NCBI GenBank assembly: GCA_015063985.1
Contig: SVTC01000005.1
Location: 1-52,395, forward strand
Direction: 5' to 3'
Length of the DNA: 52,395 bases
From: Oscillospiraceae bacterium
GTDB lineage: Bacteria > Bacillota > Clostridia > Oscillospirales > SIG627
Shown here piece by piece: positions 23,996 through 30,801 of the stretch. The notes beneath the pieces are model-generated. The model did not search any database. It was not told the origin of the DNA and saw only the letters and a program-made list of their open reading frames with translations. A program made the position numbers and the translations under genes. The number at the start of each line of letters is the position of its first letter. The first letter of the stretch is position 1.

Positions 23996-26230
23996 TCATA
24001 TCAGGGAGCTTGCGCGCTTTATATAGGCATCCTGCTCCTCGCGGCTGAGGTCGTTCCACAGAACGTTCCAGCCTGAAACTCTTACTTGAAGATTTTTGTA
24101 TTTTGCGGGGTTTTCTTGAGCATCCAAAAGCATTTCGGGGCTGAATACGTTAAACTGTATGGAGATGCCGTCGTTTTTCATATAGGTATCCACCAGAGCC
24201 TTCATTGCCTCCAGACCGTCGCTTCCGCTGACGGCGGAGGGGTGGAGCATAACGTCCAGCACGTATGCCTCGGAAAAGAGCCAGGGCTGAGTGGAGAGGG
24301 CGGAGCGAAGCATTGCCGTGACTCCCTTGCGCTCCATACCGATAACGGGTGCCACGTTCTTTGAGCATTCCTCTCCCATTTTTCTTCCGTCGGGGGTGGC
24401 TTCGGTGAGCTTGCCCTGAGAGATAAAATGGAGTGTGGAGGGAACTCCCACCTTGTATACGCTGTGGCGGCTGTTTTCCTGCCCCGTTACGTAGGTGGAG
24501 AACCAGCGGAAGATGGCTGCGGCGTAGCAGTCGGCATCGGGATCGGCGTTGCCGTATTTCTTTTTTGCATTCAATGCCTTTTGCCGCAGACTCTCGTAGC
24601 CCTCCCAGTTGGCGTCAAGCGCCTTTTTCAACTCCGATAAGGTGGTAAGCTTTTTTTCGAAGACCAATTCCTTTACCGCAAGGATAGAATCCACTGCGGT
24701 GGCAAAGGAGCAGAGCAGCATACTGGAGGTGGGGTATTTCACTCCGAAGCCGTAGCCGTCCACGCCCTTTTTAAGACTGCTTTCGATGGTGGCTGAAAGC
24801 ATCACCGAGGGATTTATCTCGGCAACGTATTTCTCGTACTTACGTGCGGTGTCCAGAATGGTATCCAGAATAAACTTGAATTGCTTGATAAATGCCTCGT
24901 AAAATTCATCGAAGGTGGAAAATTTGCTTACGTCGCCGGTGGAAAGCCCCAGCCTCTCGCCCAGAACCGTATCCATACCGTCGTTGAAGACGTAGTTTAT
25001 TGCTTTGGCGGCGTTGGGTAGAGCGGAGATCATACAAGCCTCCTTGCCGCGGATATGCATTTCGTTGCAGCCGCTGATGTCGCAGTTTCTTGCTTCCTCG
25101 TCGGTAACGCCGTAGCAGCTCATAAGGGATTTGGTGATGCCGGGGATACAGCAGAATACGAAGCTGTTGTGACCCTTGCGGATCATATCCAGCACGCGGT
25201 AAACGATCTTGGGGTTTGTGTTATAATCTATTTTGACCTGGATCTTGGGATTGTAAAGCTCAAGAGAATCGTAGACCTCCAGAATATCCAGAGTCAGCTC
25301 GGAAATGTCGGTTTTTTCGTCGTAATCGGTGCCGCACAGATAGAAGGGCTGCCCCCAATAGTTTCCGATGGCGGCGTACTGCAGGATAAGGTAAGCCAGA
25401 AAGGATTTGATCTCATCCCGTGTGAAGAGCCCCGTTTCCAGGTCTTTTTTCCAGAAGGAGTAGAGGCTTCTGTCCAGTCCGTTGCCCAAGGAGCGAACTT
25501 GAAATTGATCCACCGACTCGGAGCAAACGTGATAGGTGTAGATCACCAGAAGCGCCTCAAAGCTGTTTTGGGGCGGACCGTTACGGATGCTTTGCAGGCT
25601 TTCAAGGATCAGATCGGATTTTTCACTTGGGTGAGCTCGAACAAAGTCGCTAAGCCTGTCCAGAAGGCGCAGTATGGCTTCGTATTCGATGCGGATGGCT
25701 TGATAAAAGGCATCCTGCTTGGGAGTCAGCTCCTTGGCGGCCTTGCGGTAGGACTCGGAGCGTGCCAGAAGACCGGGAAAGCCCAGAGATAAAATATCCA
25801 CCCAATAGGGCACCGCGTGATCGGTGTCCAGCCAGAGCTCTGCCGTGCCCGATTTGCGGTAAAGGGACATAATGCGCTCGACCTCTGGCATAGAGGAAAA
25901 GATCTCCTTGTCCCATTTTGAAATAAAGGTCTTATCCAGCGGTCTTGCCCAATTGTAGAAGCCGAAAAAGTAATCGTGGGGGCTTTGGTCTATGCGGGCG
26001 TTGTCCAGCACGAAGGCGAATGCCTTTGCCTTGGCAAGGGCGTGGTCTATCCCCTTGGTCTCTTCGTAAAGCTTTTCCAGACCATTATACATCTGCTCGT
26101 CTTCAAGGCCTGTGGAGGGATCGTATTCGTAGCCGTGATAGTTGAAGCGGCGGTGAGGATCGAAGGGCTCGTCGCTGCGGTGATATTTATTTTCAATGTA
26201 TGCTCTGTCGGCGGCGGAAATCAATTGCAT
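23996..26230 (-). CDS. Glycyl radical enzyme (PFL-like superfamily), substrate unknown
   Basis: 744 residues. The active-site loop has Cys388 in CDISGCNEMH with Glu390 two residues later, the GCxE pattern of the dehydratase/lyase branch rather than the CC pair of pyruvate formate-lyase. Radical glycine Gly720 lies in RVSGWNVLWNDL near the C-terminus, where most relatives have RVSGY/F. It is shorter than the ~780-850 residues of glycerol, choline or hydroxyproline enzymes, and I cannot assign it to any of them. Co-transcribed with an SGNH hydrolase and the activase. A divergent AraC gene suggests induction by a sugar or similar small molecule. Start ATG 26230 with RBS GAAGGAG. Confidence 0.88.
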   Translation of the reverse strand: MQLISAADRAYIENKYHRSDEPFDPHRRFNYHGYEYDPSTGLEDEQMYNGLEKLYEETKGIDHALAKAKAFAFVLDNARIDQSPHDYFFGFYNWARPLDKTFISKWDKEIFSSMPEVERIMSLYRKSGTAELWLDTDHAVPYWVDILSLGFPGLLARSESYRKAAKELTPKQDAFYQAIRIEYEAILRLLDRLSDFVRAHPSEKSDLILESLQSIRNGPPQNSFEALLVIYTYHVCSESVDQFQVRSLGNGLDRSLYSFWKKDLETGLFTRDEIKSFLAYLILQYAAIGNYWGQPFYLCGTDYDEKTDISELTLDILEVYDSLELYNPKIQVKIDYNTNPKIVYRVLDMIRKGHNSFVFCCIPGITKSLMSCYGVTDEEARNCDISGCNEMHIRGKEACMISALPNAAKAINYVFNDGMDTVLGERLGLSTGDVSKFSTFDEFYEAFIKQFKFILDTILDTARKYEKYVAEINPSVMLSATIESSLKKGVDGYGFGVKYPTSSMLLCSFATAVDSILAVKELVFEKKLTTLSELKKALDANWEGYESLRQKALNAKKKYGNADPDADCYAAAIFRWFSTYVTGQENSRHSVYKVGVPSTLHFISQGKLTEATPDGRKMGEECSKNVAPVIGMERKGVTAMLRSALSTQPWLFSEAYVLDVMLHPSAVSGSDGLEAMKALVDTYMKNDGISIQFNVFSPEMLLDAQENPAKYKNLQVRVSGWNVLWNDLSREEQDAYIKRASSLI

Positions 26231-26260
26231 AGCGCTTCTCCTTCTTTGTTATGTGTGATG

Positions 26261-26362
26261 ATTATAACATTTTACGCCGCGCTCTGTAAATGCTTTTTTG
26301 TGAATAAAATGTGTTTTTGCGAATACATTATCGTTGACAAGTTGTTTTTTGCGGGGTATAAT
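26261..26362. promoter_or_regulatory. Divergent promoter region, glycyl radical operon / AraC
   Basis: Rightward: TTGACA (26334-26339), 17 bp, TATAAT (26357-26362), a full consensus. Leftward: TATAAT with TGt extension (26266-26261) and a weak TTACAG -35 (26289-26284). The ~45 bp between the two -35 regions would be the expected AraC-protein site; no clear operator is seen. Confidence 0.75.
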
Positions 26363-26390
26363 GGCATTAAGAAATATCGGCGGTGGAAAA

Positions 26391-27176
26391 ATGCGAAACA
26401 AGGCTTTTTTAAATCAATTGCAGATCAAGGAGCTGTCGGCGGTCTATACCTGCCCCATAAGGGCGGATAAGTACCCCATAATAAATAAAGAGAGAAGATC
26501 GGGTGCTCTTATTTATACTCTGCGCGGAACGGAGATATATCAATTTAAGGACCGCTTAATAAGGGCAATTCCCGGCTCGGTGCTTTTTATCCCCAAGGGC
26601 GAGGGGTATAGGGTCACGCTGGAGGGCGAGCAGAGTGTGGTGATCGTGGCGGATTTTTACTACGAGGGTGGATATAACCCTCCCTTTGCGGTGGATCTTT
26701 CGCAAGATGATACCGTAAAGAGCCTTTTTAAGGATATGGGGATGAAATGGGAGATGAAAAGCTCCTACTGTGTTCCCGATTGCAAAAGCTGCTTTTACAG
26801 GATCGTTGCCCTTATGTCAAGACAGATATCAAAGTTGTCGTCGGACGAGGTAAACGCCAAGGCGGAAAGGGCTCGCAGAGCGCTGAGAGAGGGCTTTATG
26901 AGGGCGGATTTTTCCATTGACGGCTTGGCGGAGGAGATGGGGATAAGCAGAAGGTATCTGGAGACTCTTTTCAGCCGTTGCTACGGCACCACCCCCAAGG
27001 CGTATTTGCTTTCCTTGAAGATGGAGAGGGCAAAGGAGCTTCTTTTGAGCGAAAGACTTATGCTTAAGGATATAGCCTTGATGCTTGGCTACAGTGATTG
27101 CTACCATTTCTCAAAGATTTTTAAGGCGAAAACGGGATATACCCCCGGGCAATACAGACGCTCCCGCGGTATGTGA
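26391..27176 (+). CDS. AraC-family transcriptional regulator
   Basis: 261 residues from ATG 26391. The frame opens at 26334, but that codon is the -35 of the promoter. N-terminal ~110 residues form a cupin-like sensing domain (SGALIYTLRGTEIYQF, IPGSVLFIPKGEGYRVTL). Two C-terminal HTHs: SIDGLAEEMGISRRYLETLFSR and LKDIALMLGYSDCYHFSKIFKAKTGYTPGQYRR, the diagnostic AraC stretch. It probably activates the divergent glycyl radical operon and perhaps the hydrolase gene downstream. The RBS (CGGTGG) is weak. Confidence 0.9.
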   Translation: MRNKAFLNQLQIKELSAVYTCPIRADKYPIINKERRSGALIYTLRGTEIYQFKDRLIRAIPGSVLFIPKGEGYRVTLEGEQSVVIVADFYYEGGYNPPFAVDLSQDDTVKSLFKDMGMKWEMKSSYCVPDCKSCFYRIVALMSRQISKLSSDEVNAKAERARRALREGFMRADFSIDGLAEEMGISRRYLETLFSRCYGTTPKAYLLSLKMERAKELLLSERLMLKDIALMLGYSDCYHFSKIFKAKTGYTPGQYRRSRGM

Positions 27177-27182
27177 CGGCTG

Positions 27183-27210
27183 TTGACAAATCGGGATTTT
27201 GAAGTATAAT
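27183..27210 (+). promoter_or_regulatory. Promoter: TTGACA-16-TATAAT
   Basis: TTGACA (27183-27188), 16 bp, TATAAT (27205-27210), just after the AraC stop. Confidence 0.85.
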
Positions 27211-27240
27211 ATAGGAGATATTCGGTTTTTGGAGGCTTTT

Positions 27241-28164
27241 ATGAGTAAGAGCATTCGTTTTGCGGTAGACGTGAACTGTTATTTGGCGGACTGTGGAAAA
27301 ATAAGCGACAGGGTGCAGGATCTGAGAAGGGAATATAAGGACAACGGCTTTATTATCCTGCCCGATTCCTATAGCGATGAGGGTAAGCCTACGAGGCTTG
27401 TGATAAACTGCCACGGCGCGGGCGGAACCGTTTCCACCGATGATTCTCAGGTGGAGCATCAGGCTCTCACTCAGTATCTTGTTGCCAACGGATATGCGGT
27501 GATGGACGTTAACGGCCTTCCCGAGGAATATGCAAGAATAGCCGGGATAGATATAAGAAACAATATCGGCAGTCCCATTGCGCTGAGGAGCTACGTGAAG
27601 GCGTATCACTACTGTATGGAAAGCTTCAATCTTAAAAGAGAGGTGTTTGTGCACGGCGGATCAATGGGCGGTATCAGCAGCACCAACCTCGTTTTAAGCG
27701 GTGCGGTGCCGGTAATTGCCCACAGTGCCTTTTGTCCGGTGCTTGATACCTATAATCAGATATTTCTCCATCCCTGGAGCGGCGGACTTCCAAAGACTGC
27801 TTTGGCTAAGATCTACGGCCTTGAGTCGGACGAGGCGGGGGAGTATATATACGACGAGAAGAGGATCCGCGGCTTTAATCCCGCAAGGAATAAAAAGGCG
27901 CAGTGCTATCCCGTGCCCGTGAAGTTCTGGCAGTGCGAGGACGATCCGGTGGTGCCGGTTTGGGTCACGAAGAAATTTGTGGATGGGATAAGAGAAAACG
28001 GGGGAATGGCGGAGCTTCGCTTGTTCCCTTACGGCGGTCACGAGCCCCAGCTGGTGGGTGAGCCGGTGGGCGAGCCCTGCGGAAACACCCTTTTTGACGG
28101 AGAAAAGATATCAGTTCCCGTTGCCGTGGAGGAGGTCTTTATTTGGTTTAGCAATTTTAATTAA
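27241..28164 (+). CDS. Alpha/beta hydrolase (putative esterase)
   Basis: 307 residues from ATG 27241 (RBS TTTGGAGG). Oxyanion segment HGAGG 58-62, nucleophile Ser141 in GGSMGG, Asp in CEDDPVVP and His in GGHEPQ complete the triad. No signal peptide. Probably a carbohydrate or acyl esterase, given the SGNH hydrolase and glycosidases nearby. Closed by a strong terminator. Confidence 0.85.
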   Translation: MSKSIRFAVDVNCYLADCGKISDRVQDLRREYKDNGFIILPDSYSDEGKPTRLVINCHGAGGTVSTDDSQVEHQALTQYLVANGYAVMDVNGLPEEYARIAGIDIRNNIGSPIALRSYVKAYHYCMESFNLKREVFVHGGSMGGISSTNLVLSGAVPVIAHSAFCPVLDTYNQIFLHPWSGGLPKTALAKIYGLESDEAGEYIYDEKRIRGFNPARNKKAQCYPVPVKFWQCEDDPVVPVWVTKKFVDGIRENGGMAELRLFPYGGHEPQLVGEPVGEPCGNTLFDGEKISVPVAVEEVFIWFSNFN

Positions 28165-28168
28165 AAGA

Positions 28169-28217
28169 GGCTGAGTTAAAAGCAAAATTTTCGCTTTTGA
28201 CTCAGCCCTGTTTTTTT
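28169..28217 (+). terminator. Rho-independent terminator
   Basis: GGCTGAGTTAAAAGC (28169-28183) pairs with GCTTTTGACTCAGCC (28193-28207); TTTTTTT at 28211-28217. Confidence 0.93.
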
Positions 28218-28227
28218 GGATCGATTA

Positions 28228-28261
28228 TTTACATAACGCTAAATATAAATAATTATGTAAA
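28228..28261. repeat. Isolated TTTACATAA-N16-TTATGTAAA dyad
   Basis: Left arm 28228-28236, right arm 28253-28261, gap 16 bp. The arms and the gap length are identical to those of the tandem array at 48523-49215, while the gap sequence differs. Confidence 0.85.
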
Positions 28262-28515
28262 TTAAATTATCCGCTTTGTATATTTGACTGTATCGATGCT
28301 TTAACTAAGTAAACCATCGACCGCTTTGTATGCATTGGGTTTATCGACAATAAAAGTTTTTTACCCCTCTTTTTTTCAAAAAAGAGGGCGGGGGTTGGGG
28401 CAGTGCCCCATAATAAACCCAAGTAAATCATCGACCGCTGTGTATGCGCTGATTTTGTCGACGTTAAAAGTTTTTGGCACACCTTTTTTCAAAAAGGTGT
28501 GTTCAAAAAGGTGTG
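28262..28515 (-). repeat. Dispersed-repeat copies related to the 99-bp array (reverse orientation)
   Basis: Two copies of ATCGACCGCTnTGTATGC...TnTCGAC..TAAAAGTTTTT (28317-28360 and 28430-28475) and a third partial CCGCTTTGTAT at 28271. Read on the minus strand they match the plus-strand array units (AAAACTTTTATTGTCGA...ACAAAGnG.TCGA.GA). Hairpins CCTCTTTTTTTCAAAAAAGAGG (near 28366-28387), GGGGCAGTGCCCC (28397-28409) and CACACCTTTTTT-C-AAAAAGGTGTG (28478-28501) are interspersed. TTCAAAAAGGTGTG occurs twice in tandem (28488-28501, 28502-28515) at the stop of the next gene. Confidence 0.75.
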
Positions 28516-29255
28516 TTTTTGTTGTATTGGCTTTTGGGGATGTTGTCGAAGGGGATAACGGTGTGGAGAGGGAGGGATTGAGCTATAGCGGTAATTTCGT
28601 TGGCGAGATATGAGCAGATGCGTTGGCGTTCCTCTTCGATGGGGGCTTGGGAGGAGAAGCGGATGGGCTCGCCGATATGGAGGCTTTTCAGCTCGGGTGC
28701 TACGTAGAGGGGAACGAAGGAGAGCTCTTTTCCCGTACGGGAATTGTAGAGCTTGGCAACGTCCACGAATTTGTCATGGAAGCGATACACGACGTGGTTG
28801 AATTTTTCGTCGCTTTCGGGGAATATCACAACCTTTGCGCCCTGCTTGAGCTTTGATACGGTGTCCTTGAAGGTCAAGATAGCTCTTTGATCGTAGTAGA
28901 CGGGAATGGTGTTGGCGTTTTTGAAGATGTGGGCGGCGAGGGGTGCGATAAGATAGGAGAGTAGGCGGAAAAAGGCCTTGGATAAACCCCGCTTGTGGGA
29001 CCAGAAGCAGCGGAAGGCGTAGTCGGGAACCTGCTTTGCATCCATCATTTCACCGGAGCACCAGGTGTAGCGGTCGTCGCCTAAGTATAGCTCGCAGGAG
29101 ATGGGCCCGTTCATCTGGGCGTGATTGGCAACGATTACCGCCTCGCCCTCGGGTAGCTTTTCCGAGCCGAATAGCTTCATTTTAGGATAAAAGAGCCACA
29201 CCAGCCACTTTATGGAACGGTAGAGCAGGGAGGGCTTTTTCTTTGATTTTTTCAA
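28503..29255 (-). CDS. PlsC-like (LPLAT superfamily) acyltransferase homologue
   Basis: 250 residues; one N-terminal membrane-contact helix (KWLVWLFYP) and a second hydrophobic stretch near 98-110. The acyltransferase block is NHAQMNGP at 44-51, that is H-x4-G instead of the H-x4-D motif. FPES near 139 corresponds to the glycerol-phosphate-binding block. I recall a Firmicutes subgroup with the same NHxQMNGP motif, so it may be a feature of the subgroup rather than damage. Start TTG 29255 with AGAAGG upstream; extended -10 TGATATAAT at 29309-29301 on the minus strand. The C-terminus runs into a dispersed repeat. Confidence 0.7.
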   Translation of the reverse strand: MKKSKKKPSLLYRSIKWLVWLFYPKMKLFGSEKLPEGEAVIVANHAQMNGPISCELYLGDDRYTWCSGEMMDAKQVPDYAFRCFWSHKRGLSKAFFRLLSYLIAPLAAHIFKNANTIPVYYDQRAILTFKDTVSKLKQGAKVVIFPESDEKFNHVVYRFHDKFVDVAKLYNSRTGKELSFVPLYVAPELKSLHIGEPIRFSSQAPIEEERQRICSYLANEITAIAQSLPLHTVIPFDNIPKSQYNKNTPF

Positions 29256-29300
29256 TTCTCTGACCTTCTTTGCGCAGTATTGCTATTGTAAGTTGAGTTT

Positions 29301-29447
29301 ATTATATCAACCGAAGAACAACTGAAGGTAAATTTTTTTGGAAAAACAAAAAAATCTCAAAAAATTTCTCAAAAAAATCTCAAAAAAAATTCCCGAAAAA
29401 ATTTTATTTTTCGAAAAAAGCTTTTTGGAAAGTGGGAAGGAGTTTTT
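29301..29447. other. A/T-tract region before a small ORF
   Basis: AT-rich, with three TCTCAAAAAA-type direct repeats (about 29355-29390) and GAAAAAATTTTATTTTTC. It holds the minus-strand -10 of the PlsC-like gene at one end and the RBS of the small ORF (AAGGAG 29437-29442) at the other. Nothing else is seen. Confidence 0.5.
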
Positions 29448-29534
29448 ATGTCATTGAATGTCGGATGGTTTGTGTGGTACATTATATATGGAAAATACAA
29501 AAAGGGGAAAAACGCAAGAAAAGGTATGAAATAA
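29448..29534 (+). CDS. Small ORF, 28 residues, hydrophobic-basic peptide
   Basis: ATG 29448 follows a strong GGAAGGAG RBS by five bases. The peptide has an aromatic/hydrophobic half (VGWFVWYIIYG at 5-15) and a Lys/Arg-rich tail (KYKKGKNARKGMK). That makes it a possible single-span membrane or surface-binding peptide, in the size range of type I toxins and small regulatory proteins. No promoter is obvious and no homologue is recalled, so coding status rests on the RBS and composition. Confidence 0.45.
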   Translation: MSLNVGWFVWYIIYGKYKKGKNARKGMK

Positions 29535-29538
29535 GCCG

Positions 29539-29775
29539 ATGTCTGCAGGGCTGAGGGGGATAAAGCAAAGAGAGGTCGGGATGCCGCGGGGCAAGAAAAG
29601 GATGAGGGAAAATGTCATTGACACGTCAAGGACAAGTCAAGAATGTCAAGAGACAGATATAGATATAGAAAAAGATATAGATAAAGAAAGAGAAAAAGAA
29701 ATATATAAAGAAAAAGACGCGGAGCGTCAAAACGTCGCCTTCGGCTCCGAACACACAAAAGGGGCGGTCACTTAG
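29539..29775 (+). pseudogene. Possible remnant of a phage-type replication protein
   Basis: The frame gives a 78-residue product with NVIDTSRTSQECQETDIDIEKDIDKE...KEIYKEK. The Cys/Ser/Thr-rich stretch followed by (D/E)I(D/E)K low complexity resembles linkers of DnaD-like phage replisome organisers, whose flanking domains are absent here. The DNA is purine-rich with GATATAGA/AAAGAAAAA repeats, so a chance open frame is also possible. Confidence 0.25.
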
Positions 29776-30581
29776 CTAAGCGCATTGGTTTTTCTCAGAC
29801 TCATTGGGGAGCAGCCGCACTTTTTTCTGAAGATGCTTGAAAAATAGTGGGGGTCGCTGTAGCCCAGGGAGGTGGCTATCTCCTGCACGGACAGCTTGGT
29901 GTCGGATAGAAGGCGGCGGGCGGTGCTTATCTTAAGCTCCAGCTGATAGGCGTAAGGGGTGACGCCGAACTCTCTTTTGAAGAGCTTCTGGCAGTAGTCG
30001 GGGCAACGGAAGATCAGCGAGGAAAGCTCGGTATTGGTGACTATGCGGTGGAGGTTGCTGTCCAGATGGTTTTTCAGCATAAGCGCCTCCTTGGTGTGGC
30101 TTTCCAGAGAGCTTATTTTGCCAAGGCGGGACAGTATCTCAAAAAATATGCCCTGAAGAGCGCACTGGAGACTGTCCGTCGCGGGAGAGGTCTTTATAAG
30201 AGCCAGTATTCTTTGGAAGACCCTCTCCAGCTCGGGCGCCTTGAAGACTATCTTGCCGTCCAGCCCAAAGGAGGAGAGAAGTCGGGGACAGAGACTGCCC
30301 TCAACGTTTAAGAAGATCTTGGAGTAGGGGTCGTCGGGATGGGAGTGATAGATATGATCCTTCCCTTGGGGCAGGAGGTATACGTCTCCCTTTTTAACGG
30401 TGTATTCCTTGCCGTTTTGTTTTATAACGCCCTTGCCCGAAAGGATGAATTCTATGACACACACCGGAGAATTGGGGCGGGATATCTTGTAAGAGAAGTC
30501 GGGATAGGTCATTCCCGCAAGGCTTACGTGCAGAGGAGCGCCTTCGGTTTTGCCCGGGAAGGGCTTTAAAAATTCATTCAA
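29772..30581 (-). CDS. AraC-family transcriptional regulator with cupin domain
   Basis: 269 residues. Cupin-like N-terminus (VCVIEFILSGKGVIKQNGKEYTVKKGDVYLLPQGKDHIYHS at ~40-81) and a C-terminal double HTH (TNTELSSLIFRCPDYCQKLFKREFGVTPYAYQ; VQEIATSLGYSDPHYFSSIFRKKCGCSP). Start ATG 30581, RBS GTGAGG. Divergent from the DUF4965-type gene, which it probably activates in response to a sugar. The rhamnosidase gene could be a further target. Confidence 0.92.
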   Translation of the reverse strand: MNEFLKPFPGKTEGAPLHVSLAGMTYPDFSYKISRPNSPVCVIEFILSGKGVIKQNGKEYTVKKGDVYLLPQGKDHIYHSHPDDPYSKIFLNVEGSLCPRLLSSFGLDGKIVFKAPELERVFQRILALIKTSPATDSLQCALQGIFFEILSRLGKISSLESHTKEALMLKNHLDSNLHRIVTNTELSSLIFRCPDYCQKLFKREFGVTPYAYQLELKISTARRLLSDTKLSVQEIATSLGYSDPHYFSSIFRKKCGCSPMSLRKTNALS

Positions 30582-30636
30582 CTTATAATCCTCACTTTTT
30601 AACTTGAAATACCTCTTTATTTATGTATGCAGACTT

Positions 30637-30665
30637 ATTATAATATACACGTAGAGAAAAATCAA
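30637..30665 (-). promoter_or_regulatory. Promoter (minus strand): TTGATT-17-TATAAT
   Basis: TTGATT (30665-30660), 17 bp, TATAAT (30642-30637). Drives the AraC gene. In the divergent direction only weak elements (TTGGAT 30671, TATAGA 30696) are seen before the gene at 30802, as expected for an activator-dependent promoter. A hairpin ACGGC-AAAAA-GCCGT lies at ~30758-30772. Confidence 0.7.
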
Positions 30666-30801
30666 TAGACTTGGATATACTTTCGTGTGGGATCGTATAG
30701 ACAGTGGAATATACCGAAACGGCATAGCCTATCTCGATGCCTGCCTTGAAGAAGTAAACGGCAAAAAGCCGTAAAAAATAAAAGCTAAGGAGATCATTAC
30801 A

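Noticed and set aside
26334-26390. N-terminal extension of the AraC gene starting at TTG 26334
   Set aside because: These bases are a consensus promoter (TTGACA-17-TATAAT); translation must start downstream.
28267-28482. Minus-strand 71-codon frame in the dispersed repeat
   Set aside because: No RBS, built of repeat copies and hairpin sequence (GGGGCAGTGCCCC); not annotated as a gene.
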